Shown: positions 30,467 through 38,534 of the stretch, piece after piece
How the letters are laid out: each line of letters begins with the position of its first letter
How positions within the stretch are numbered: position 1 is the stretch's first letter
Source of the DNA: Ectothiorhodospira haloalkaliphila ATCC 51935
GTDB taxonomy: Bacteria > Pseudomonadota > Gammaproteobacteria > Ectothiorhodospirales > Ectothiorhodospiraceae
DNA length: 64,000 bases
Assembly (NCBI RefSeq): GCF_000633935.1
Contig: NZ_KK214998.1
Location: 1,412,411-1,476,410 of the forward strand
Reading direction: 5' to 3'
Program-made: the position numbers and the translations under genes
Notes under the pieces: model-generated
Seen by the model: only the letters and a program-made list of their open reading frames with translations
Told to the model about the DNA's origin: nothing
Databases searched by the model: none

Positions 30467-30952
30467 ATGGCCGTACCCGCCTACCTGAGCATCCGTGACG
30501 ACCAGGGCGCCCCCGTGGAGGGGCCCGTGCAGATCACCGGCCGGCGCAACTCGGTGGAGGTGCTGCAACTGGATCACCAGATCCGCATCCCCACGGATTC
30601 CGACACCGGTAGCCTGACTGGCACCCGCAAACACGAGCCCCTGCGTTTCGTGAAGACCTTCGATAAGGTCTCCCCCTATCTCTACAAGGCCTGCAGCAAC
30701 GGCCAGACCCTCTCGGAGGTGGTGATCAGCTGGTTCCGCATCGATGACAGCGGCAGTGAGCGGGAATACTTCCGCCATCGCCTGGAGGACGTGAAGGTGA
30801 CCTCGGTGAAACCCACGATGCACAACGTCAAGGATCTGGAAAAGGAGCGCTATCCCCACCTGGAGGAGGTCTCCCTGCGCTACGGGCGCATCACCTGGAC
30901 CTATGTGGACGGCAACATCGAATTCCAGGATTCCTGGGTCGAGGGCCGTTAG
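30467..30952 (+). CDS. hcp: Type VI tube protein Hcp (TssD)
   Basis: A 161-residue protein forming the secreted inner tube. The Hcp pattern is clear: MAVPAYLSIRDDQGAPVEG, KHEPLRFVKTFDKVSPYLYKACSNGQTL and the ending RITWTYVDGNIEFQDSW. The ATG at 30467 is preceded by AAGGAG. A perfect hairpin immediately downstream (30971-30995) could stabilise or separate this highly expressed message from tssF. Confidence 0.95.
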   Translation: MAVPAYLSIRDDQGAPVEGPVQITGRRNSVEVLQLDHQIRIPTDSDTGSLTGTRKHEPLRFVKTFDKVSPYLYKACSNGQTLSEVVISWFRIDDSGSEREYFRHRLEDVKVTSVKPTMHNVKDLEKERYPHLEEVSLRYGRITWTYVDGNIEFQDSWVEGR

Positions 30953-30959
30953 GAAACAG

Positions 30960-31008
30960 GCGCTCCAGAGCCCCTCTTCCTCCATGGAAGAGGGGTGCGG
31001 GTGCCACC
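30960..31008. repeat. Palindromic repeat between hcp and tssF
   Basis: CCCCTCTTCC (30971-30980) and GGAAGAGGGG (30986-30995) pair perfectly across TCCAT. The preceding GCGCTCCAG also precedes the hairpin of the dispersed repeat at 48131, so this appears to be a short member of the same family. As an mRNA hairpin it could set the hcp to tssF expression ratio. Confidence 0.55.
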
Positions 31009-31032
31009 GGTTCATCAAGGAAGAGAGGCCCC

Positions 31033-32820
31033 ATGGACATCCTTCAATATCTTTGCCCACCGGGTGAGTTCACCCATGCCCGGGACGAGGCATGTTTGCG
31101 CGAACGCATGCACCTGGATCGTGCCGCCCGGGAGTTTGCGGAAGATTTCCCGGAACCGGCCCGGCGCCTGGGCCTGGACACACCGGAGAATCCGGGCCCG
31201 GGGATGGAAACCCTCCTGCAGGGGGTCGCGCGTATTCACGCCGACATCAGCCGGCGCCTGGATGATGACCTCCCGGAGATTGCCGGGGCATTGCTGGAAC
31301 AACTGTGGCCCGGCGCCATGAGTGCCTATCCCGCCTGCACCATCCTCGCCTTTCAGCCGCGACTGCGAGGCGGCATGACACAGACGGTGCCAGCCGGAGC
31401 CATGGTGGAAAGTGATCCGGTGGGCAACGAATCCACCCGTTGCCGCTTTCGCACCGTTACCGAATTGACCCTCCACCCCCTGGAACTGGTGAGTATCGAA
31501 ACAGCAGATACGCCCGGCGGCACGCGGGTATCCCTGTGTTTTGAAGTCCATGACCCCCGTGGTGCCTCAACAGTGCTGCCCGAGTACCTGGATCTGTATG
31601 CCGCCGATCCGCGTGGCAGCGCAGAACTGGTCCATGCCCTGCGTCACCACACCCGGACCCTGAGCCTGTGGGTGGAAGGGCAGGGAGAACATCCCCTGGT
31701 CGGGGACCGGGTTGTCGACACTGCCCCCCGCCCCTGGCAGGCCCCCATGACGCCATGGGTGGACGCCTCCCACGCCGGGCTGCACCTGCTGCAGGACTAC
31801 CTGCATTTTCCCGAGGCCTTTCGCTTCCTGAGGCTGTACACCGGAAGCCGTGAGCGCCTCCCCAGGGAAACCGGGAAATTCACCCTGCACCTGCAACTGG
31901 ATGTGCATCTGCCCACCTGCATCCCTGCGACCACCCAGAGCCTGCGGCTGCACTGCGCCCCGGCCATCAACCTGTTTGAACACACCGCCGAGCCCATCGC
32001 CAGGGAACCGGGTCGTTCCCGTTATCCGGTATTACCCGATGCCCGGGCACGGCAATCCATCCATGCCCACCGGGTGGAACAGATCATCGGGATCAATGGT
32101 GCCAACGCCCAGCGTCGGTCTTACCGCCCAGCCCTGACCCTTGGCATGGCCGAGGACCAACCCCTTTACCAGGCCCTGCCACGGCCGGGGCCCAATGGCC
32201 GCTGGCAGACCTGGCTGGACCTGGATCCTGCCGAAGCCGTATTCCCGGAAACCCTGTCCTGCCGCTTGTTGGCCCATAACGGGGATCTGCCCCACCGCCA
32301 CCTGGGTCCCGGCACGACCGTTCACGGGGTGAAGGACATCCCGGATACTCTGAAAGTGACTCATCTCATTCGTCCGACGCCGCATTATCCGCCGTCGGAT
32401 CGGGCGCGGTGGCGATGGGATCTGGTGTCCCTGGTCTGCCTGCGTCAACAGGGAATGATGTCCACCTCGGCACTGCGGCAGGTGATGCAATTGCTGGATC
32501 GCAGTGGCAGCGCGTCACAGCGGCGCCGGCTTGAGGGCCTGGGGGAGCTCACCGTCACCCCCTGCAACCGCATGGTACGCGGGGCCGTACTCCATGGCCT
32601 GGAAGCCCGCCTGCACGTGGATGAGGACCATTTCGCCGGCGAGGCGGATCGGGTGCTCTTTGCCTCGGTGCTGGAGCGTTTCCTGAACCACTACGCACCA
32701 CTCAACAGCTTTGTCCGGCTGTACCTGGAGCATCGCCCGGATTCGGGCTTGATGCCGGTGGAATCTCGACCATCCCTTCGTGTTGCTGGTGCCGTGACCG
32801 GCCTGGGGGATCTTCCATGA
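31033..32820 (+). CDS. tssF: Type VI secretion baseplate protein TssF
   Basis: A 595-residue baseplate wedge protein. The N-terminal region EFAEDFPEPARRLGL and MAFQ-like FQPRLRGGMTQTVPAG are family features, as is the mid-protein FAEPIAREPGRSRYPVLPDARA-like region and the C-terminal LERFLNHYAPLNSFVRL. It overlaps tssG by four bases (ATGA). Normally tssE precedes tssF; here hcp does. Confidence 0.93.
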   Translation: MDILQYLCPPGEFTHARDEACLRERMHLDRAAREFAEDFPEPARRLGLDTPENPGPGMETLLQGVARIHADISRRLDDDLPEIAGALLEQLWPGAMSAYPACTILAFQPRLRGGMTQTVPAGAMVESDPVGNESTRCRFRTVTELTLHPLELVSIETADTPGGTRVSLCFEVHDPRGASTVLPEYLDLYAADPRGSAELVHALRHHTRTLSLWVEGQGEHPLVGDRVVDTAPRPWQAPMTPWVDASHAGLHLLQDYLHFPEAFRFLRLYTGSRERLPRETGKFTLHLQLDVHLPTCIPATTQSLRLHCAPAINLFEHTAEPIAREPGRSRYPVLPDARARQSIHAHRVEQIIGINGANAQRRSYRPALTLGMAEDQPLYQALPRPGPNGRWQTWLDLDPAEAVFPETLSCRLLAHNGDLPHRHLGPGTTVHGVKDIPDTLKVTHLIRPTPHYPPSDRARWRWDLVSLVCLRQQGMMSTSALRQVMQLLDRSGSASQRRRLEGLGELTVTPCNRMVRGAVLHGLEARLHVDEDHFAGEADRVLFASVLERFLNHYAPLNSFVRLYLEHRPDSGLMPVESRPSLRVAGAVTGLGDLP

Positions 32821-33818
32821 GCCCCGCAAGGCGGCCTGCAGGTGCTCCTGACCCACAGGTGAACAAACGCCTGCGACAGGGTGGCCTGTTGGAATGGATG
32901 CGTGTTCATCTGCATCGGGAAGAACCCGTGATGGTCTCGCCGGATCCTGGGTTGTCCTTTCCCTCGTCGCCACTGAAGACCCTCCCGGACAGCCAGGGTC
33001 GGATCAACCTGTGCGCACCCACTTCGGGTCTGTATGGCGTGGAAGGCCACCTGCCCGTCGCCTGGCGCGAGGTGGCCCAGGGCGATAGCCCGGAGGCAAG
33101 GACCCTGAGGGGTTTTCTGGATATTCTCGGCCATCGACAGGCCCACCTGAACTACCGTGTGTGGCAGCGCGCACGCCCAACCCTGATCGACGGGCAGGGC
33201 AATCATCCTTTGCAAGCCTGCCTGGCAGCCCTGGGAGGCCAGGGCTTTCGGCACAGGGCAACCATCGGCCCAGTCATGGGAGGAATCAGCGGCGAACCCA
33301 GCGCCGATGCCCTTTCGGCGCGGATCGGCCGCTGGCTCCGGCAGTGCTGTCCCCATGTTCATGCTCCCGTGCGGATCACACAGTTCCAGCCGCACTGGGT
33401 CAGCCTGTCTCCCGCCACCCACCTGGGAAGGTCACCGGGTAACCGCCTGGGCATGGACACCCATCTGGGCGAGCGGGTGCCAGACCGCAGTGGCCCCATC
33501 AATATCGTCATCGGCCCGCTTCCCATGGACCAGGTCCGTACCCTGTCACCCGGACAGCCCTCGGGCGTGGCCCTGGCGGCCGACGTCCGCAGGGTTCTGG
33601 GCCACCGTCATGGTTTTGTGCTGACCCTCGAACACGTATCCCGGCGCTTGCCCCGGCTGGGGTGCCAGGGACCGGTGCTGGGCATGGATACCCTGCCCAC
33701 ATCCGGATTACCTGCCCTGGTCATCGCTCGCAGCTGGCCGGATAGCGCCTTCACGACCCGACCCCCTGGAATACATGCCCATGAACCTCATGACACGGCG
33801 GCCTCGTCTTCGGCTTGA
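32817..33818 (+). CDS. tssG: Type VI secretion baseplate protein TssG
   Basis: A 333-residue baseplate wedge protein acting with TssF and, in complete systems, TssE. Family features include INLCAPTSGLYGVEGHLPVAW, FLDILGHRQAHLNYRVWQRARP and the late LGMDTHLGERVPDRSGPINIVIGPL. Its end overlaps the vgrG start by 44 bases, unusually long for this compact operon, so the true vgrG start may be an ATG 6 or 15 bases further in. Confidence 0.92.
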   Translation: MSPARRPAGAPDPQVNKRLRQGGLLEWMRVHLHREEPVMVSPDPGLSFPSSPLKTLPDSQGRINLCAPTSGLYGVEGHLPVAWREVAQGDSPEARTLRGFLDILGHRQAHLNYRVWQRARPTLIDGQGNHPLQACLAALGGQGFRHRATIGPVMGGISGEPSADALSARIGRWLRQCCPHVHAPVRITQFQPHWVSLSPATHLGRSPGNRLGMDTHLGERVPDRSGPINIVIGPLPMDQVRTLSPGQPSGVALAADVRRVLGHRHGFVLTLEHVSRRLPRLGCQGPVLGMDTLPTSGLPALVIARSWPDSAFTTRPPGIHAHEPHDTAASSSA

Positions 33819-35820
33819 GCTGCCCGGCCGGGGCGGCGAACACCTCACGGTGCTGGACTTCAGCAGCCAGGGCCTTGCCCTGTCACGCTCCTACCGCCTG
33901 GATGTCCGCTGCCACAGTCACTCCCCTTGGGTGGCCAGCGAAATCCTGGGGCAGGCCGCCTGTCTGTGCCTTGACCGGGGGACCACCGCACCCCGCATCC
34001 ATGGCCTGGTCACGGCGCTGGATCAGTCCCCGGGAGCGACCGGCAAGGGGGTGATCCAGCACATCCGCCTGGAATCCCCGCTGGCGCCCCTGGCCCGGAC
34101 CCGCCAGAACCGGGTTTTCCCTGGCATGGGGGTGCGGGCAGTGGTGGAAGAGGTATTGCAGGGCCATGGCTGGACACCGGCCCAATGGCGCATGGCCTGT
34201 CGGCAAGATGATCCGGTGGAGGACCTCATCGTTCAGGTGGAGGAGTCCGACCTGGCCTTCATGACCCGCCTGATGGCCTTTCACGGCCTGTTTTACCGCT
34301 TTGAACAATCCCGGCAGGGGGCGACCCTGGTCATCCACGATGATGCGCGTGACCTGCCCGAGGCGCCCGTCAGGCGATTGCCGTATCACGCTCACAGCGG
34401 ACAGCATGCCCCCGCGGACATCGTCTACCGGCTGGAGCCCCGGTCCCGGTTGATGCCCGCGGCGGTGGACCTCAGGGACCACTGCCCGGACCATCCCCAG
34501 GTCGTGCTGCATGCCCGGCAGGCGTGCAAACAGCCCTCGCATGGCATTGAGGAACACTGGGGGGCCGGTTTTGGCACCCCGGGCCAGGGTGAGCAGCTGG
34601 CCCGGATGCGAGCCGAGGCCCTGGATACGCAGGGATTCAGCTTCTCGGCCTGGACGGGGCATCGGGGCCTGACCCCGGGGCAACGGATCACCCTGACCGG
34701 CCATCCTCATCCCGATTTCAATCAGACCTATACCATCACGGCCCTGCAAATTCGCGGGGAGCAGGCTTCCAGTCTGCCCGAGGGCGCACCCACCCCAGGC
34801 CCGGCGTTCAGCACACGGATTGAACTCATCCCATCCACTCAATCCTATCGCCCGCCGCTGAAGCCTCACCGCAGCAGCGCCCGTTTTGTGGCCCGCATCG
34901 ACGGGCCCGAGGGCGAGTCCGTCCATCTGGATGCCCAGGGACGTTACCGGATCCGGTTTGATTTCGACTCCCGTGAGCATCCACCCGGTCAGGCCAGCCA
35001 TCCTGTGCGCATGCTCACACCCTATGCGGGTGATGACTTCGGCTTTCACTTTCCCCTGCATGCGGGCACGGAGGTGCTGGTGGCCTTCGAGAACAACGAT
35101 CCGCACCGCCCCATCATCCTGGGCGCCCTGCCCAATACCGACCACCCCAGTCCCGTGACCGCTCACAACCGCCACCAGAACCTGTTGCGAACCCACGGGG
35201 GCAACGAACTGCTCATGGATGACCAGCCCCAGGGTCCCCGTGTCAGGCTCAGTACGCGGGACCATGGGTTGCGTCTGCTCATGGATGCCACGCCGGAAGA
35301 CCCCCACCTGGCCCTGCACGCGGATGATGGCCGCATGCTCTGGCAGGCGGGACAGGCGTTGTCCATTCAGACGGGTGGGGATCAGATTCTGGAGGTAGGC
35401 GGGGATCAGCGTGTCAACGTTCAGGGGGCTTCATCCCTGGAGACCCGAGAGGGTTCCTTGCAGTTGTCCTCCGGGGAGGATCTGAGGATTCAGGCAGGAG
35501 GTGATGTGCATCTTGAGGCAGCACAGGGGGATCTGGAACAGCGCAGCCAGGGAGCCATGGATCTGAGGGCGGGACGTGGCATGCGCCTGGAGGTCCGGCA
35601 GGGGGATCTGGAGTGCCATGTGGCGAGCGGTCGACTGGCGATGTGGGCCGGCGGGAGAGTCACCCTGCAGAGTCAGTCCGGAGAAATCCATATTGGTCAT
35701 GCCAATGCCGGGATTCGCCTTACTCCCCGGGGTGAGTTGTTCATCCAGGGGCGGGAGGTCCGTATTGAAGCTGAAACCATCAGGGTGCAGGGGGACGGGA
35801 TCACCCACAACGGAGGCTGA
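33775..35820 (+). CDS. vgrG: Type VI spike protein VgrG (TssI)
   Basis: A 681-residue trimeric spike. The gp27-like head spans about residues 1-370 (RRPRLRLELPG through FSTRIELIPSTQSYRPP), then the gp5-like OB domain (YRIRFDFDSREHPPGQASHPVRMLTPYAGDDFGFHFPL, EVLVAFENNDPHRPIILG) and a C-terminal beta-helix of GxxL/GDxxLE-type repeats up to THNGG. There is no extra C-terminal effector domain. It is the last gene of the operon; no PAAR, adaptor, effector or immunity gene follows. Confidence 0.94.
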   Translation: MPMNLMTRRPRLRLELPGRGGEHLTVLDFSSQGLALSRSYRLDVRCHSHSPWVASEILGQAACLCLDRGTTAPRIHGLVTALDQSPGATGKGVIQHIRLESPLAPLARTRQNRVFPGMGVRAVVEEVLQGHGWTPAQWRMACRQDDPVEDLIVQVEESDLAFMTRLMAFHGLFYRFEQSRQGATLVIHDDARDLPEAPVRRLPYHAHSGQHAPADIVYRLEPRSRLMPAAVDLRDHCPDHPQVVLHARQACKQPSHGIEEHWGAGFGTPGQGEQLARMRAEALDTQGFSFSAWTGHRGLTPGQRITLTGHPHPDFNQTYTITALQIRGEQASSLPEGAPTPGPAFSTRIELIPSTQSYRPPLKPHRSSARFVARIDGPEGESVHLDAQGRYRIRFDFDSREHPPGQASHPVRMLTPYAGDDFGFHFPLHAGTEVLVAFENNDPHRPIILGALPNTDHPSPVTAHNRHQNLLRTHGGNELLMDDQPQGPRVRLSTRDHGLRLLMDATPEDPHLALHADDGRMLWQAGQALSIQTGGDQILEVGGDQRVNVQGASSLETREGSLQLSSGEDLRIQAGGDVHLEAAQGDLEQRSQGAMDLRAGRGMRLEVRQGDLECHVASGRLAMWAGGRVTLQSQSGEIHIGHANAGIRLTPRGELFIQGREVRIEAETIRVQGDGITHNGG

Positions 35821-36181
35821 GGCGATGAATTTTTTTTGTGGCGCCCTTTATTACAAGTTTTTTAATTAACTACCAATAATAATAATAAGGGGGCTGGTCA
35901 AAGCGGGAAAACTATGTAAAAAACATTATAAATCATGGCTTTGTATTCATTGAAACCTGTGCAGTACCGTTGGGGCAATTCAAGGATAGGGTGTGCGTGG
36001 AATGTGGATAACTCGACGACCCTGATTCATCCACCGCGAGCTCAGGCTTTATCCACAGCTTTGTCCCCGGTCATCCGGGCAGAGGGAGGGTGTATGAGTG
36101 GCGGTTTTCGTCTACCCTCGGGGAGTGAGTTCACCAAGGCGTTCATGACGCCTTCCCAACACCCCTAAGGAGTCAGGACAC
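35821..36181. other. 361-base AT-rich gap with a DnaA-box pair
   Basis: The first 120 bases after vgrG are strongly AT-rich (T-runs, TTTTTTAATTAAC and AATAATAATAATAA). Two perfect DnaA boxes follow in inverted orientation, then GC-normal DNA and the AAGGAG ribosome site of the phasin gene. An open frame at 35935-36168 has no family resemblance and is not accepted as a gene. Confidence 0.6.
36003..36057. promoter_or_regulatory. Inverted pair of consensus DnaA boxes
   Basis: TGTGGATAA at 36003-36011 and TTATCCACA at 36049-36057, both perfect, 37 bases apart and adjacent to AT-rich DNA. They could titrate DnaA, regulate the phasin gene, or belong to an unwinding region. Confidence 0.6.
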
Positions 36182-36649
36182 ATGGCAGAACAGAAAAACC
36201 CCTTCGACATGTCGGAGATGATGAAGCTGTTTGATCCGAACCGTTACATGGAACAGATGAATCAGATGCTGAAGCAGTATCAGATGCCGCAGATGGACAC
36301 GAAGGCACTGATGGAGGCTCAGCGCAAGAACGTGGAGGCCATGGTGGCCGCCAATCGCACCCTGTTCGAGAGCACCGAGGCGCTCATGAAGCGTCAGTCG
36401 GAACTGGTGAAGGAGGCCATGGAGGAGGTCAACAAGAACACCGAGAAGCTGTCCAGGTCGGAGGCCGGTGATCTGCCCAGTCACCAGGTGGAACTGATCG
36501 GTGCCATGTACGAGCGCATGAGTGCGAACATGCGGGAGATCAGCGAGAGCATGCGCGCCGCCCAGGAGTCTTCCATGCAGAAACTGGATGAGCGCTTCCG
36601 GGAGAGCCTGAAGGAACTCAAGGAGATCTCGGAGAAGAGCAAGTCCTAG
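36182..36649 (+). CDS. Phasin family protein
   Basis: A 155-residue, helical, Met/Gln/Glu-rich protein of the phasin (PhaP-like) family: KNPFDMSEMMKLFDPNRYMEQMNQMLKQYQMPQ, then DTKALMEAQRKNVEAMVAANRTLFESTEALMKRQ, typical of proteins coating polyhydroxyalkanoate granules. AAGGAG precedes the ATG. It stands alone, with no pha synthase or depolymerase gene nearby; a GC-rich hairpin follows. Confidence 0.82.
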   Translation: MAEQKNPFDMSEMMKLFDPNRYMEQMNQMLKQYQMPQMDTKALMEAQRKNVEAMVAANRTLFESTEALMKRQSELVKEAMEEVNKNTEKLSRSEAGDLPSHQVELIGAMYERMSANMREISESMRAAQESSMQKLDERFRESLKELKEISEKSKS

Positions 36650-36661
36650 TCCGGTCTGATC

Positions 36662-36702
36662 CCGACAGTCGCACCCTGCTACTGACGAGGTGCGGCTGTC
36701 GG
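36662..36702. terminator. Long GC-rich stem-loop after the phasin gene
   Basis: CCGACAGTCGCACC (from 36662) pairs with GGTGCGGCTGTCGG (to 36702) with one mismatch; a second small stem, CAAGGCAT/ATGCCTTG, follows at 36703-36720. There is no T-run, but the position between two convergent genes suits a bidirectional terminator. Confidence 0.5.
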
Positions 36703-36741
36703 CAAGGCATGGATGCCTTGCGGTGCGGTTGTCCGCCCTTG

Positions 36742-37497
36742 CTACAGTTCCCGGAAAAACTCCACGACCAGCAGGATGCACAGAAGCCACAGCAGCCCGC
36801 GCAGCCAGCCCCGGTAGGTGTCCGCGTTCACCCGTTCACGGATCCACATGCCAACTCTAAGGCCGATCAGGGCGGTGATGGCCAGGGGCAGGGAGAGCCA
36901 AAGCAGTTCCAGGCCCAGCAGGCCCAGGGCGGCGAAGGTGAGCGCCTGGGTGCTCTTGCCCAGCAGGAAGCACAGGTTGATGGCCTGCACCAGCACCAGC
37001 GGCGCGATCCGCAGTTCCAGGAAATAGATCATCAGCGCCGGGCCGCCCACGTTCACCGTGCCACCCAGTATGCCGCCCACGAAGCCCGCCCCGGCACCGC
37101 TGGGTCCCGGGTATCGTCGCATCCAGCCCCAGTTCACCCGTTTGAGCTGGTCGGACACCAGATACAGCACCACCGTGGCGGCCAGCAATAGTCGGAAGGG
37201 GTTGGGATCCATGGCTACCAGGATGAGGGTGCCAACGCCCGAGCCCACCAGCATCCATACGGCCACCGGCCAGTAACGGGCCACACTCTCCCGCCAACCG
37301 CCGCCGCGCAGCAGGCTCCAGAGATTGACGGCAATATTCGGGGCCAGGGTGAGCAGGATGGCCGTCATCACGTCGGTGAAGAGGGCCAGCACCGGTGTGG
37401 CCACCATGGGGAATCCCAGGCCGAAGGCACCGTGCACCAGCCCCGCCACCAGTGTGACGATCAGGGCGATGAGGATCTCTTCCATGCCAAAGCTCAT
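36742..37497 (-). CDS. TSUP (TauE/SafE) family permease
   Basis: A 251-residue protein with about eight membrane helices of the sulfite exporter TauE/SafE family: GLVHGAFGLGFPMVATPVLALF in the first repeat and GGILGGTVNVGGPALMIYFL in the second, the paired half-repeats of this fold. Members export or import organosulfonates, sulfite or related anions. The substrate cannot be told from sequence; a sulfur role would suit a purple sulfur bacterium but is inference. The downstream neighbour DUF1028 gene is 12 bases away and on the same strand. Confidence 0.85.
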   Translation of the reverse strand: MSFGMEEILIALIVTLVAGLVHGAFGLGFPMVATPVLALFTDVMTAILLTLAPNIAVNLWSLLRGGGWRESVARYWPVAVWMLVGSGVGTLILVAMDPNPFRLLLAATVVLYLVSDQLKRVNWGWMRRYPGPSGAGAGFVGGILGGTVNVGGPALMIYFLELRIAPLVLVQAINLCFLLGKSTQALTFAALGLLGLELLWLSLPLAITALIGLRVGMWIRERVNADTYRGWLRGLLWLLCILLVVEFFREL

Positions 37498-37509
37498 GGC
37501 ATCATCGGC

Positions 37510-38499
37510 TCAGCCGTTGTGCTCAAGCGCTTCGGCCACCTCTGATGCTTCCCTGAACTCCTCGGGAATCAGCGTGCGCAGCAGTTCAGGGTCGTGCGGC
37601 AGGAAGCGGTTGCGGGCCACCCGGGTGAGCAGCAGCGCCCAGTGGTCCGAAGCCTTGAAGAGACCTCTGAAGAGGGGGCGGGCCTCTTCCAGATAGCCCG
37701 CATTGACCATGGCCACCCCGCGCCAGAAAACCAGTTCTGCTTCTTCTGGGGCCAGCTCCTCGGCGCGCATGAAGGCCTTGATGGCCTGATCATATTCACC
37801 ATGCCGGAGGTGATGCCCGCCCCGGGTGTTGTGGTCATAGGCCTCCCAGAGGGTGACCAGACGTCGTAACTCCTTGACCGGGCTGGTGTGGTCCTCCACC
37901 CGCAGGTCCAGCAGCGTATCCTCCGCCGGATCACCGGTGGCCTTGGCGTTCACCACGATCATGGCCGCCGAGCGTCGACCGCGCAGGTCGCCACCGTTGT
38001 TCTGTGCCGCCTCCAGGGCTGCCAGCATGCGGTGATGCAATTCCCCGGAAGCCGCTTCGAAGGCGCTGCCCATGGCATCCCAGGTGTCCTTCCTGAGCAG
38101 CATGTTGCCCAGACACACAAAGCCATCGCCCAGACTGTGGCCCGCCTGGTCAATGCAGAGCTGGCCCGTGTGAGCGGCGGCATTGCCCTCGGTGTCCACC
38201 ATGGCCGCTTGCCGAAAGTCCATGTGATGATCCCGGGCCAGCAGCCGGCGCAGGGCGTCTCCGGCACTGGAGCCCTCCCGCATCAGACGCAGGCCTTCGC
38301 TGCCGTAGATCAATCGTGCAAATGACTGGATGGTGCCGACCCCCACGCCAGCCCTGGCGAAAGGGGCCACGCTGCCCACTGCGAAATGATGGGACTGCAC
38401 CGCCACCCCCATCCGTCCTGAATCAGGGTCCCGGGCGACGATGGAGTAGGTGGCCACCGGTGGGCCCGGGGGCGGCGTATGGCAGCAGGCGTGTGGCAT
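37510..38499 (-). CDS. DUF1028 family protein (Ntn-hydrolase-like)
   Basis: A 329-residue protein whose first 220 residues match DUF1028: ATYSIVARDPDSGRMGVAVQSHHFAVGS, GDALRRLLARDHHMDFRQAAMVD, GDGFVCLGNML and GGDLRGRRSAAMIVV. This domain resembles the fold of Ntn hydrolases. The C-terminal 100 residues contain a TPR-like helical pair (EYDQAIKAFMRAEELAPEEAELVFWRGVAMVNAGYLEEA). The reaction is not known. The 15 residues before ATYSIVARD may not be translated. Confidence 0.85.
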   Translation of the reverse strand: MPHACCHTPPPGPPVATYSIVARDPDSGRMGVAVQSHHFAVGSVAPFARAGVGVGTIQSFARLIYGSEGLRLMREGSSAGDALRRLLARDHHMDFRQAAMVDTEGNAAAHTGQLCIDQAGHSLGDGFVCLGNMLLRKDTWDAMGSAFEAASGELHHRMLAALEAAQNNGGDLRGRRSAAMIVVNAKATGDPAEDTLLDLRVEDHTSPVKELRRLVTLWEAYDHNTRGGHHLRHGEYDQAIKAFMRAEELAPEEAELVFWRGVAMVNAGYLEEARPLFRGLFKASDHWALLLTRVARNRFLPHDPELLRTLIPEEFREASEVAEALEHNG

Positions 38500-38534
38500 G
38501 GTCGATCCCTGGTGTGGGAGATTCCCTGGAGGTC

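Noticed and set aside
35935-36168. A 77-codon open frame after vgrG
   Set aside because: No family resemblance or ribosome site, and it runs through the DnaA-box pair; it does not look like a type VI effector or immunity gene.
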